Part shown: positions 45,727-57,717 of the stretch, one piece after another
Numbering within the stretch: the first letter of the stretch is position 1
How the letters are laid out: each line of letters begins with the position of its first letter
DNA from: Stenocarpella maydis
Lineage: Eukaryota > Ascomycota > Sordariomycetes > Diaporthales > Diaporthaceae
Assembly (NCBI GenBank): GCA_002270565.1
Contig: NQMI01000133.1
Coordinates: 1-64,000, forward strand
Length of the DNA: 64,000 nt
Reading direction: 5' to 3'
Made by a program: the position numbers and the translations under genes
Notes under the pieces: model-generated
Databases searched by the model: none
The model's input: only the letters and a program-made list of their open reading frames with translations
Told to the model about the DNA's origin: nothing

Positions 45727-47301
45727 ATGCCTCGATTTCGGCGGTCACGCGGGGGCTGCGGGACGTGTAAGCGGAGGAAGCGGAAATGCGATGAGACGCG
45801 TCCAACGTGCATAGCATGTCGCGCCAAGGGAATAGAGTGCGACGGCTACAACATCCGGCTCCGCTGGGGAATCGACAACGTTGCCTCACCGTCCCATCAC
45901 GGGAGCGCGACAAGCTCACAACCAACGTCCAGCGGGCCCGCATCGATGGCCCTGGGCACACCGGAGAGCAGCGCGGGCGACAACACTGAGAGCCCTCCCC
46001 AAGCAGCACCCAGCGTCAGTGAGACCTCGCCTGTGTCACTACCATCATATCAGTTGGACGAATCGCCAGCAGCCACGAGCAGTCCTTCATCGACAAGCGA
46101 TGAGACGCAACTCGCCTTCCAACGGTGTTAGTCCTCCCTCCGCCCCATAAGAGTCATGTCAGGTTGAAGCATCTGCTGACGTGGCTCAGTCATTAACAGG
46201 GGCATTCATAACATATACTCTACGAGTATTCATGAATGGGTCAAGCCCCTCATCGCAGAGCAAGCGAAACCGTCGACGGCCTTGTTCATCGTCTGCGCGA
46301 ATTTACAAATCTTTCTAGAGGATGGCCACTCACTAAGGTTCCACCAAGAATTCGAACGTGCCCTTCGCACATTTCAGGCGGAGCTTTTGGCATGCGATGG
46401 TGTCATCAGAACCAGGACATTGGGTGCCGGCCTGCTCCTCTGCACTCTTTCAGTAAGTGGTCCTGCCCAGGTGCCGCGACCTCGCATCCGCATCATGTTG
46501 ACAGTCTCTCAGATAGCCCGAGGTTTACGGTGGACATCGCACCTTCTTTGCGCGGCTGATCTGTACAACCTGCATGGCGACCTCTCAAATGTAGGCTGCG
46601 ATGCCGATCTGTACACCCATCATTGTTTAGAGGTAATGGGCATAATGGATCTTCCGAGTGTAGTCCTCGGCAGGACGACTGCGCACCTCGGCTTTTGGCG
46701 TCGGTTTCGCCAGGCACAGCGGCATTGGTTGAATGGCAAGGAAGACGGGGTCGAGCCTGTCTCAGGTTTGCCTCGCCTGTTACTGGACATATTCGCGCGT
46801 ATCAACGAGCCCGGGTGCGAGCTAGACCTCTGGCTGTGGACAGGGGAAGTCGGCGAGCTCGTCCAGGCGCACCTCTGGGATGCCTGGCGTTTTGCTGGCA
46901 TGCTGGAGCACAGAAGGCGATGCAGTGGAAAGTTATCGGGTATGAAAGACCCTCCGCCTGGGGTCGTTCTGCCGTCCACGGAACAGCTTGTCTTCCGCCT
47001 CGTGAGCTCTCTCGAAGCTATACACCTGGGTCTCGAACAACCTGAATACGGACATTCACTTGTCGGTAATAGCATGCTCTACCCAGTGTCGATGGCCACT
47101 TTGGAGTTTAGTGTCACAAATGACCACCCCCAATGGAGGGCCGACCTCAAGCGATTCCGGGATAAGATTCTGACTTGGGATCCGAGTATTAACGCAAAGA
47201 TTCTCTTCGAAACTTTAGAAGAAGCAGAGATGAGCGGCAGTGTTTCTTTTGACCTCGATGCTGCTATGAGAGCCCAAGGCGCAGAAATAGCCCTCTTCTG
47301 A
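45727..47301 (+). CDS. Zn2Cys6 fungal transcription factor
   Basis: The N-terminal zinc cluster has Cys11, 14, 21, 28, 31 and 38 (C-x2-C-x6-C-x6-C-x2-C-x6-C) with the basic linker KRRKRK, so it binds DNA as a fungal-specific regulator. Preferred exons are 45727-46126, 46190-46452 and 46513-47301 (483 aa). The first intron has GTTAGT/CTCAG ends and a TGCTGAC branch point; an alternative pair (46124/46200) also keeps frame. The second intron is 60 nt, starts GTAAGT and has no stop, so retention would add 20 residues. The C-terminal part (FHQEFERALRTFQAELLACD, then IARGLRWTSHLLCAADLYNL) resembles the Fungal_trans_2-type middle region. Targets are unknown; the adjacent GNAT and MFS genes are candidates. 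Confidence 0.85.
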
Positions 47302-47497
47302 AGGAAAGGAATGGACGACGCAGGCTGAACCTACTATTATCGGTACTTGTGTTTATTTTCTGTCGCTGGGTCTTGGGGGCGTTTATTATGACTCAACTGG
47401 ATGAAGTCACCGCCTGCAGCTCCTTTTTCTTTTCTTTGTCTTTTTGGGAAGGGTTATTGTGATAGGATCAAGAGCGAGACCAGCGACCGAGTGCAAT
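47302..47497. terminator. 3' ends of the convergent Zn2Cys6 and GNAT genes
   Basis: 196 bp between two facing stop codons must carry both polyadenylation regions. T-rich tracts at 47340-47450 fit this. Confidence 0.4.
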
Positions 47498-48429
47498 TCA
47501 TAGCTTTGCCATCAGCCATAATTTCACACCTGTATCTGACTCCTCCGTTGGATCTACCAAGTGCGTCTCACTCACCACCTTGAAACCCTGCTTCTCATAG
47601 AACCCAACATTCTTGCTGTCTGTACATTCGAGGAAAATCGGAAGGCCGGGGGGGCAAAGGCTCACAAGATGCCCAACCATCTGTGAGCCAAGCCTTCTCC
47701 TCTGATACGATGGGTCAACCGCAATAGCCTCGATATACCATGCCGGCTTGCCTGCAACGGCCTGCACTATAGTTTCGCCGCCATGATGATTGGCAAGCAT
47801 CATCGCAACCCTCTGGCGAAATCATGAGCTCGATACAAGGCTGGTAGGGTAATTATCTAGGATGATACGCACCTTCATGTTACCTTCATCGGTATCTGTT
47901 GGGCAAAAATAATCCAGAGCAGAAAGACGCAGTCGCACGAAGAAAGCCATGAGGCGCTGCCACCAACTCTGGTTGATAGGATGGAGAATTCCCACCGCTG
48001 GGACAGCTGCCCTGGACCCCGTCTGCTCGTCTCCCTCAGGATCCATATCCACGGCGATGTATACCTCTCCTTGCTTCAAGACCCGATCAATCCTTCTTTG
48101 TTGCCATGACACTGACCTCGGTCCCAGAGCACCCCATGCCACAGCACCAGGGCGCAACCATCGTACAAGATGGTCGTCGGAAAAGCTGCTCGAGTCTCAG
48201 TCGGCGGGTCGTCGGCGGGTGGTTGGCAAGGATATCTCACGCTCTGCACACTGTTCTGGCGACCGCTGCCACCGATTCACTGTCACCTGTTTACCAAATC
48301 ATTAGCTATCACGGCTTCACTATTACTTGATAATTGCAAGTTTGGACAGGCTAGGGTGTTGCTGTTTTGTGGCGCTGCAACCTCACCTCTACTCAGTTTC
48401 GATATTTGGAATACCTTCATGACTGGCAT
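47498..48429 (-). CDS. GNAT-family N-acetyltransferase (about 238 aa, four exons)
   Basis: Transfers acetyl from acetyl-CoA to an unknown amine. Exons 48429-48387, 48286-48241, 48185-47873 and 47812-47498; introns of 100, 55 and 60 nt, all with GTGAG or GTGCG donors and CAG acceptors. Joined, they read MPVMKVFQISKLSRGDSESV, AFSDDHLVRWLRPG, then a variable middle and the diagnostic GNAT motif A: WYIEAIAVDPSYQRRRLGSQ, where QRRRLGSQ is the Q/R-x-x-G-x-G/A-like pyrophosphate-binding loop with Ser in place of the usual Gly/Ala. FYEKQGFKVV is motif B. Start is uncertain between Met at 48429 and 48420. Fungal GNATs of this shape are often resistance or small-molecule acetylases. It lies between a Zn2Cys6 factor and an MFS transporter. 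Confidence 0.78.
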
Positions 48430-49038
48430 TGGCGCGGACTTTGTAATCGAATATTGGAGATTCATCGCACCTCTCAATTTTATACGCTGCGTGTCCCCAG
48501 GTCACATTATCGCCGACCATGGGATATTGGCGGATACCTTGGAAGGTTTGCACCAGTCCGTGTTTGGCTATTGCATGCGCCTGCGACCTTGCATTCTGGA
48601 TTAGACTCGGCCGGGGGCGCATATAATTCCTGATTCAGGCCTCGCTTCTTCTCCGTACCCAAAAGTCAAACACAGCATGAAGGTGGCAGGGACCACAGCG
48701 CGCGCGAGGCGCATAGAGGTCAAGGAGGACGCATCTTATCTTCTTTCTGTATCAGGGGCCTGCCTCCGACTTTACACTTTACACTAACTACGAGTTGGAC
48801 ACGTGCATTGCTATCGATGAGGACTTGGCCAAGTGAACGAACCCCAGCTTGACGTGAACAAAGTGTTTTGTGTCGTATCTGGACTACACTTCAAGCGCCA
48901 CGACCATCATATCTTTAAATATTTGCCATCTCCTGCTGCCGTCTGTCGTGACTTGGTGACACCTGGGGCAGCTTGTGGTCTGAGGCATACACCCGACCGG
49001 AGTAATCAGATCGTTAACTACAACTGTCAACAACAACT
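48430..49038. other. Divergent promoter region between GNAT and MFS genes
   Basis: Holds the upstream regions of both genes. Short frames only; no gene recognised. Confidence 0.45.
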
Positions 49039-51033
49039 ATGTATTCTGACGATGCATGTGCTCCCGGCGAAGGCCGCGCACCCGGCGACGTTCTCATGAT
49101 TCACCGTTAGCCAATTCCGCGTCCGTCCCGAGGGAGATCTATACGGAATTTGCTAACAAACAACGTCAATAATCAAGACAATGAGACCGAATCCGACACT
49201 TTCGTCCTCTTCCCTATTCCTTCCGAAGATTGCAACGATCCACTCGTACGTGGGGCTACACTTGTCCCTAATCTTTGTTGAAAGGATTCCGTTGACACAG
49301 TCGGCCACAGAACTGGAGTCTTTGGCGAAAGAATCTGAATTACACCCTGGTGTTTGGGCAGACAGTGGCAGTCTTCACAGCGTGAGCTTGCCCCCTACTT
49401 CCACACCCGGCCCATTGAGAAAAGGCCTCTCGCCGTCTCTTCTATCAGCCTCAGTCATTGATCCATCAGCAGCCTCTCCGTGCAAATCAATTTCTGGGCG
49501 CAGATGAGCCCCGACTTGGGCCTTAGCTTCCAACAGCTCAACAATGCCCAGTCAGCCCAGCTGGCAGGGCTTGCAATGGGCTGTATATTCTTCATCCCCT
49601 TCACGAAGAAGTATGGGCGGCGTTCAACATACTTGATTTCGACTGCGGCTATGGCTGCTGTGTCTTGGTGGTCGACGTATATGACAACCTACGCGGAAGT
49701 GTACCTGACCAACCTGTTCTATGGCCTGGCCGGTGCGACGAATGAGACGGTGGTGCAGATGACGGTGAGTTGAACCGAATGTTGCATGAGACATGCGGAA
49801 TTTGATTTGCTAAACGTATTCGTACACTTTCTAGATTGCAGACGTTTTCTTTGTGCACCAACGAGGCACCGCTAATGCCTTTTACATCACCGGGGTCATG
49901 ATAGGCACCTTCTTGACTCCCATGGCAGCAGGTATCCAGGCAAAGTATACCGGCTGGCGAGGTTCATACCTTGCAGTCTCTATCTCTCTCACGATCCTGT
50001 TTGTTATCTTCATCTTCGCATACGAAGAGACGAAATATGTCCCGGTGTTGGAGGGTGTTTCTGAAGCCCGTTCTCCCGACTCTCCCACGGATACAACACA
50101 CAACGGATACGAGGATGAAAAAGAAAAGGCCAAGGAAAGTGTAGACACGTCCCTCCACCAAACAAAGAGCAATGCACGAGGGTCAGCGCAGATCCCGCCG
50201 GCTACCTACCGTCAGCGCCTCCGCCTAATCACTTACTCACCGGAGTCTCTCTGGAAAGTCGCATACTTCCCGTTGTACGTCGTCCTGGTCCCTCATGTGC
50301 TCTTCGCCGCCATCCAGTACGCCGCGGGCGTGGCCTGGCTCGTCATCCTGGTGTCCACCATCTCGATCCGCTTCACCCAGCCTCCGTACAACTTCAGCAC
50401 GGACGGGGTCGGCCTCATGAGCCTCGGCCCCTTCGTCGGCAACCTCCTCGGCAGTTTCTACTGCGGCCTGCTTGGCGACCGCTCCGTGCGCTGGCTCGCG
50501 AAGCGCAACGGCGGCTGGTATGAGCCCGAGATGCGGCTGTACCTGTTGCTCCCGCCTGCGTTTTGCATGGCGGGCGGTATAATCATGTTTGGCACGACCG
50601 CGGATCGCGTAGGTAGACCCTTGTTTTCTTGACCCCCTTTTTGATAGCAGTGTTGCTGACGGTGGTGCAACAGGGCATGCACTGGATCTATCCCTCAATT
50701 GGCGGCGGCCTCTTTGCCTTCGGCTTCGGCGCCATTGGCGACTCAGCCCTGACGCTGGTCATCGACGCGTACCGCCCGCTGACGGCGGAGGCGTTCGTCG
50801 GGGTCACCTTCTTGCGCAACGCCCTCGGCATCCCGGTCCCATTCCTCATCACCCCCTGGATGGACAAGATGGGGCTCTCGAACATGTACATCACCGAAGG
50901 GCTGATCTCTTTCGCCATCTGCATGTTGTTTGTGCCGCTGATCATCTGGGGCAAGAGGATCAGGATGGCGCTGGCCCCTCGGTATCAGAAGCTGCTCGAG
51001 CAGCAGGGTGGACTGATGGCCTCGACGGGATAG
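49039..51033 (+). CDS. MFS transporter (DHA1-like drug/metabolite exporter), six exons
   Basis: Proton-driven membrane transporter; substrate unknown. Exons 49039-49105, 49178-49245, 49311-49381, 49473-49764, 49835-50608 and 50674-51033; 543 aa. The first exons were found by phase: MYSDDACAPGEGRAPGDVLM, ETESDTFVLFPIPSEDCNDP, then the fungal MFS signature DPLNWSLWRKN spanning a junction, and NYTLVFGQTVAVFTALSVQI as the first membrane helix. The second intron start shows a clear TTGCTAACA branch point. IPFTKKYGRRSTYL is the motif-A loop, with 12 hydrophobic segments expected and a hydrophilic central loop (about residues 250-300). NDPLNW-type proteins include polyamine, drug and toxin exporters. 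Neighbouring GNAT and esterase genes suggest a resistance or catabolic role, by inference only. Confidence 0.85.
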
Positions 51034-52483
51034 GACTGGTGGAATTGGGATGCAACTGGCGACGCAACCAAGGTCGGTGTTGAGTTGAGCTCTGCGATTT
51101 CAGATCACGCTATTGATTGTCCTGCGACCGTGTGTTGGAATATGTGTTATCGGGACCCCCAGCGGCCTCCCTGGATTTGCTTGGTCAATTTGGTTATTGT
51201 CATCAGTCTATACAGGTGGATGCTGCCTTCGGTTCGCGCCTGCGTCTACGTTGAAGTGGCTGGGGATGATTTGTGCGGAAATATCCATAGAATTATTCAT
51301 TGTTATGGCCTCATGGTTCATTCACCAGTTTCTCTAATCAATATCGCCGTGCACTTTCGGGCCTCTCTGCTTCAGCCTCATACTCTGCGCCTTGTGGGGT
51401 TTTCCTCTCGAGGTAGAGCAATGACTGGAGCTCGCGGGCTTCCTCTAGGGAAGTGGCGTCCAGACCATATCACAGCCTTCCCATCCCAAATGGTCAGCAC
51501 GCCGAGGGCCACGATGTTGCTCATCCATCTGTGCGCTACTTGGAGTCTGACGTGGCTAACTCTGGCGTCTATCCTGTGAAGATACCGGCCTTTCCGGGCC
51601 CGAGTGTGGCTGTTCGGAAGGCGTAGTTACCGTGACTAGAGAATATAAGCTCCCCAATGGTAATTCGCATGAGAGGAGCCGGGGTGAGACAAGGGTGAGT
51701 GATAATCCGTGAAGTTTAGCCTGCTGCCCTAACAATTAGTTGTCTGAAGGGACTCGGCTTGCCAGCCTTGAAGTCTGTCCCGCTATTTTCCAACACCCTG
51801 CCGCTGAGCCTCTGTCCAGCAACGACCCCACGGGGAAAGCCAGCGGCGGATATGGCCCGCTGCCACGCATGCTCAGCGCGTCAGGGATGTGATGCCGACC
51901 TCTGTGACGGGAATTCGAGATGACAGCGCCTAATAAGTAAGGCTTGGCATATCAGACCCCCCCATCTGGACGCCACGAAATGTCAGCCGCGCCGGTGAAT
52001 CCTCTTGGGATGGAACTACAAGAACCCACCACTATAGTGCCACTGTCGGCAGCCAATCAGCTGTGAAACGGTAAATGTGCCCCAGATGCGGACGAATCAA
52101 CCGCCCGGCGGAGGAATTCCAGTCACGGTTGACCGCGAGAGTAGTGTAGATACCGTTTACGTCCTCCGAGATTCTGGGCCCGTGTTCCAACCAAGCCCTG
52201 GAGGTTATCTGGCATACACCTCCACCTCTCCAGATCCCAGACCTTGGATGCGAACTTGTTCACATAAAGTCAATCTTGCTGACAAATTGTGTATATCAAA
52301 GATCTACGATCTACCCCACGATTTACACTGCAATACCTGAGGCAGTGCAGAACAGCCGCCTTGTCTCCAGCCACGCGTGTGTACAGTGCAGATTACGAGT
52401 CATGCACACATTCTCCCTGTCAGTTGGCTGTCAGTTACTGTGTACTCCGTACTGTAGTTACCTGCATCCTGTATCGGCTGCGC

Positions 52484-52600
52484 TTGATCCGTTTGGGACG
52501 CTTTGAGTATCCGCTGCGTGTACAATTACCTTGATCGGCTTAGGACGTTTGAGTATCCGCTGCGCGTACAAGGTCCCATTATCGGTTAAGACGTTTGGCT
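52484..52600. repeat. Imperfect 47-bp tandem repeat, about 2.5 copies
   Basis: Units start at 52484 and 52531 and share gagtatccgctgcg and gtacaa; a third, partial and diverged unit (attatcggttaagacgttt) begins near 52578. Too short to be a gene. Confidence 0.8.
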
Positions 52601-53430
52601 ATCATCGACCACTACAATCTTCGGCCCTTGGTAGGAGCTGTCACCGGCCGGTCCCTCCCAGCAAAGGCCCCGATCGCCGGTGCTTTCAATGCCCGAGTCC
52701 ACCACATCCATTCCTCAAGATGGCACCTCTTCCGTAAACTTAGATTTCCGTGCCTCTCCCATACCAATAATTATGCGGCACTTGGTCAAACACTCGTGCG
52801 TTAAAAATATCCCAATGGCCGGCAAAGGCGCGCTCAAGACACTAGGATATAACTAGGGATACCAGGGCTGTTTCGGCAACAAGATTAACTAGGGTAGCGC
52901 TATCATGCTCATCCACCCGCTGCTGCTGCACCATCTCTACCGTGATACGTCGGTGACGGGGGCCCGCTACGGCCAGATGAGAGACGTTGTAAGATGCATC
53001 CAGCGGGAGAGGACACAACATAATATTGTCTTCTCCACGCGACCCTGGCCGGCTGGGCCTGAGCCCGACGGTGCGGGCGCTTCAGGCCGGAGGGCGCGAC
53101 AATGTGCTGTGGGCGTCGCTGAAGCAGGGCGGCGAGCCCAGGCGGGTCGGGGACCTCAGCTGGCGGTGACGGTCCCTTGTAACACGAGGGCCGACATAAT
53201 GTGTAGAGTGAGGAAAGTCGTATCCTGATATCTATGATATTACTTAGTCTATATAATACAAGGCTAGTGGAGCCAGTAGGGTGTGGCATTATCCTTTCAC
53301 TTAGGTACTCTAACAGTACAGTGGCCCATTCTCGCGATACTTGCATGTGGCACACCTGTCTTGGAGCGTTTACGACTGTATGAAGGGCCCGCTGCGGCTC
53401 TTAATTTTTTTTCTCCTTCTTGTTTTCTAA

Positions 53431-53452
53431 TTTTTTTTTTTTTAAAAAAAAA
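53431..53452. repeat. T13A9 palindromic homopolymer
   Basis: Thirteen T followed by nine A just downstream of the carboxylesterase stop codon; on the minus strand T-rich, compatible with a 3'-end processing signal. Confidence 0.8.
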
Positions 53453-53498
53453 GAGTATTTTGATTGGATCAAAAATGCAACTAGCTTAGTACACCTAG

Positions 53499-55203
53499 TT
53501 ACGCAGACTTGCTTGGGACTACAGCACCCAAGAACCATCTTCTGTTGATCACATAGTCCATCGCCTCTGCCCACTTTGGAAACAAGCCATCTTCGAGGAT
53601 GCTTAGCATCCGTGCATAGTTCCTCACGGCCTTGTCGCTGTCTTCTGTCTTGAGCGTCCACGTGTCATCTGGCCCATAGACCATCCAGTTACCCTGTTCA
53701 AACCTCCTCCAGGGGTCGGCGCCGTACGCGAACTGAATAAAATCCGTACCCAGCTTTCGCGACAACCCCATCTGACCTTCCGTCATTTTCTCCTCGAGGG
53801 TTTGAAACAAATAGACGATCTCGACGGCATGGTGAGCCAGCCCTTTGAGCGAGGTCTCCAGCTGTGAGACCTGGTCAAAATGGTAGGCATACGTCCTCTC
53901 GACTTTGGACGCATGTGCATGCAAGTAGGTCTGAAGCCAGAATATACCATCGGTGGCCATCTTCTGGAAGCGCAGGTCAAGCTCCTCGTGAGACAGGTCG
54001 GCCGAGATCCCGTACCGTCCCAACACATCCGCAGCATCCTTCTCTTCCATAAATCCACTAAAGTGGCCCAGGATGGATGCATAAGTTTGATCGTGCAGGC
54101 AGCCACGGAAAAAGGCCGCCTCGTCCTTGACATCCCCGACCATGTATCCCTTTAGCCACTCAGGCGGTGAGATAATCCCCCCCTCTCGCAACGAAGGTTG
54201 ATACGAGTGATACCACCCATCATCACACGGGTTTCCGGTGGCGCCCACAGAGCCCTCAATATCGCACGTCGCCACCGCAATCGCCTCCTGCGGGACATCC
54301 CGCAGCGCCGCCAGCGCCTTGCCGTCCGCCCCGTCGATCTTGAGGTGCCTCAGCAATCCCCGGAACCGCCTCTCGTGCTCCTCGAGAGACCAGACCGGGA
54401 TGGTGTTGATAAGCCCTGACATGCTGATGGCACGGGCAAAAGGAGCTGGCTCGCGAGCCCAGATCTGATGTGAGACGCTCATGCCGCCAGCGCTCTCGCC
54501 GAAGATGGTGACATTGGCCGGGTCGCCACCGACGCTGGCGATGTGACGATTTACCCAGTGCAGCGCCGTCTGCTGGTCCGTTAGGCCAAAGTTGCCGACG
54601 CCCTCGAGGCCGTCCGCACTGAGGTCTTTGGCGATGGCTTCGGAGGCGAGGAAGCCGAAGAGACCGACGCGGTAGTTGATTGAGACACCGATGATGGGCG
54701 CGCCGATGGAGGACGAGTGGTCGACCAGTTTGACCATGTCATAGGAGGGATGTGTGGAAGAGCCGAATAGGAGTGAGCCACCGTGGATCCAAACCATTAC
54801 GGGGAGGGGCTTTGCCTGTGAGGTCTGGGGCACGACAATGTTCAGGTTGAGACAATTCAGCTCGTCCTCGACGTCTTCTTTGAAATGCGGGATGGGCGGC
54901 ACAGGAACAATCTCGCTGGCCGATCTGTATGGTGGGGGTTGTGGGCAAATCGGCCTGCTCTCGGTCAGAGGTCGGTCCCAGACAGAAGCTTTGCAACGTG
55001 TATGAACCTTACCCGTGCTGTGTTCCATCATGGAATCCATTGGGCAGAGACGTGTTCAACACAGCCCGAGTCCATCGTTTCGCGAGCTTGGCATAGGGTA
55101 TGCCCCGGAACTGGCGAGCTCCACTGGGATACACGAGACCTTTCACATCACCGAAGGTAGGGATGTTGATTGTCTCTGTAGAAACGGGTGTTGGGACAGA
55201 CAT
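53499..55203 (-). CDS. Type-B carboxylesterase/lipase family protein
   Basis: Alpha/beta-hydrolase that cleaves carboxylic esters. Exons 55203-55013 and 54954-53499 around a 58-nt intron (GTAAGG/GAGCAG, phase 2); 548 aa. Family features: GARQFRGIPYAKLAKRW near the N-terminus, ICPQPPPY, EDELNCLNLNIVVPQ, the oxyanion hole VWIHGGSLLFGS, GVSINYRVGLFGFL, GNFGLTDQQTALHWVNRHIA and the nucleophile elbow FGESAGG with Ser218. A candidate catalytic His lies in GLAHHAVEIVYLF. There is no signal peptide, unlike secreted fungal lipases, so it is probably cytosolic. The ORF without the intron stops at HG, so the join is required. It ends the accessory block TF-GNAT-MFS-esterase. Confidence 0.9.
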
Positions 55204-57717
55204 GTTAATGTTGAATTGCTTGGTTTGAGCGCTGGGCAGGATGCGGGAATTTCACCAAGTCGTTAGTTTAACTCTATGAGAAGACAGACCTTATACTTGC
55301 AGACACAGCTAGCCTCTCATCAAAGCAGTGCTTGATACTTGCACCTGCCGGAGTCTCGGGGCCCTTTGAGGACCGCAACTCACTGAACTCTTGCCTGTTT
55401 GGGAAGGCGTATGCGCGGGCTTGGAATTGCAGGGATCCTTATCACTCACTGTAGTTGCCTTGCCTGGTTTCGTTTTCAAATCGGTTTCAATTCCCTTGCA
55501 CGCACGCCAGCGGCCGAGTTATGCGGATGGGCTCATGCAAGTGCTCAAGAGAAAAGCCCGTCTAGGCATACCCTTAGCTGCCTTGGGGAAGTGCGCAGAT
55601 CTGGTTGAGGGTACCCCATTGGGCCATTCAGCCTCTTAATTCCAGCACCTGCCTATTACACCCCTCACTTTCTGAACTAGTATCATTTTGATATAGTGCT
55701 TATCTTAATTACTTAAGTTACCTTATTAACTATACTACACTTAGAATTACGGTAGAGTTAAATTATGTATAAACAGAGTAAATTACCAGCCTCCAATATG
55801 GAGCGCGGGGGATGCCCAGATGCCAGCACTTCCTTGAATCTTGTCTCTCTTGTAAGGCTATTGCAATCCAGACCTAGTTATGTCTTCCTGTAAACGGCTT
55901 CGCAAAAGTTATTTCAAGATATGCCGGTCTTTCCAGATGACACACCCACGGCGTCCATTACCATCGTACCGTTGGCAAGCCTGAATAACTTCTCCGTGCT
56001 TGTCAGGAGTTGGGTTTCTTCCTACTCGACCTGAGTGGAGACACGCTGGGGAGAGAATTGACTGAAGAAACTGACCAGCTCTTCGTGTTGGGCAAATGTA
56101 TCATGCATCTCCCGGCGGCAGTTAAGGATAAATATCTGCACGATGCCCCCAAAAGCTTCTTGGGCAAGGTTTTGCAGTGGACGGGCAGTTTGTTAGGTGC
56201 GCAGCAATGTGCATCGCATCAGGTATGCGCCGGGTGCGCAACGCTACCATGATCGGCTCAGCCTGGCCTTCTCGTCACACCCGAGCGCAACGCAGGCATA
56301 AGGGCACTGGTTGGTAAAGAAGAGGGGGGGATGAGGAGGGCAGCCAGCTGACTGCCCGGGAGTGGGAAGTCAAAAAGACAATGTCATATGCCAGCGGCGA
56401 TGCCGTCATGAAGAGCAAGGGAGGTAAGCCACTGGTAACAGAGTCTTAGATTGAGAGCCTGGACCTATTTCTATCCGTACCATAGATTTGCGCTTCATGA
56501 TTACCCCTGCAAGCGACTTGAGTGAAAAGTTATGCTTTTTATATAAATCTGGGGTCGATTTATCTCTCCTCGTGTGCTAGAAATCTCCCCCCCCCCCGGC
56601 TCTTTTGCCCAGAAACAGGCTCAGCACATATAAGGTCATTCATTGATATCATGCAACAAGACTCACTCACAGCCGCTTCGCAAAATTCTCCTCCCAGCCC
56701 TCTAACGAGACGTGTGTGAATAATCAAGATTGCCACCAAAAACTCGTTTCTGGTCTGTTTCGACAGGCTGTACAAACCGTACTTCTCGTAAATTACTGGG
56801 AACAGCCGAGGCAACTTGGAGTAATCCGGTGTGCTCACTCATCTCTCGCAAGAACCATGGCCGACACGGGGCGAGCCGAGCAAGCACTCCGGGCCAAGCA
56901 AGCACCCCTACTGCGCAGATGTGTGCACATCATAACCGGTCAGGAAGCAGGGTGAGACATGAAAGCCCGACGATTGCTGATGGGACAGGGGGCACAAAAA
57001 AGAAAACAACAACAGAAGCGCGAGCAACGCGTCAGGGCCGGGGGGCGCCGCGATCGAGATGGGCCGGCCCCCTTTCAGACAGACCGGTAGCGAGAGTTCC
57101 TAGAGGAAGCCTTGGCCTGCCGCCTATGACGACGCGAAAGGGCCCGGGGCACTACACTATATCAAGGTAAGGCCGGCAAACAAAGGTGAACGTGGGCTGA
57201 GCTCAGCATGACGTCTGTCAAGTGGGTGTGGCTTCGGATGATCTCCTGACAGGATGGTTATTAGCTGCTTCGGTAGCGCTGGCAGGCGGGTCCCCAGCCC
57301 TGGCACCCGCACGGCAGAAGCCAGAACCCCTGCCGAGAGCTCTGACTGGACGCTCCGTGCCTGGGAATACTACGTCCAATGTCGTCATCCCAATCTCCTC
57401 CGGGCGGGCAGTACGCCAAATGTAAGGCACGCTTCGCCAGAGAATGCGGGCTTGAACATCAGACTGGTACCATACAGCCCTGCCTCACCGATGGCTTGTT
57501 TGTTGCCATGATCGTCCAGACAGGCGCGCTGGGACCACCTGGCCGGGGAACCAAGCTGGTTGGGCTACAAGAATGCCCGCCCTCCTCCCGGGACGCTTCC
57601 CAGGACGGTTGACCTTGGACAGCCCGACTCGGCACAGCTCAGCTCCAAGAAGCTCAGCCTAAGCTCCAGCTCTCCCGCCCTCGCACCTTGACTCCGCCCT
57701 CGGCCCAGCTCCCCACG
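55204..57717. other. Intergenic region (2.5 kb) upstream of the esterase and phosphatase genes
   Basis: Both flanking genes are transcribed away from this region, so promoters lie at each end. AT-rich around 55660-55800. No gene recognised in any frame. Confidence 0.5.

Larger units (their letters stand above)
51034..53498. other. Intergenic region (2.5 kb) with a 47-bp tandem repeat
   Basis: Between two convergent genes. No gene is supportable; frames at 51.1-51.6 and 52.9-53.3 kb have no recognisable features. It includes the tandem repeat at 52484 and a poly-T/poly-A palindrome at 53431. Confidence 0.5.
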
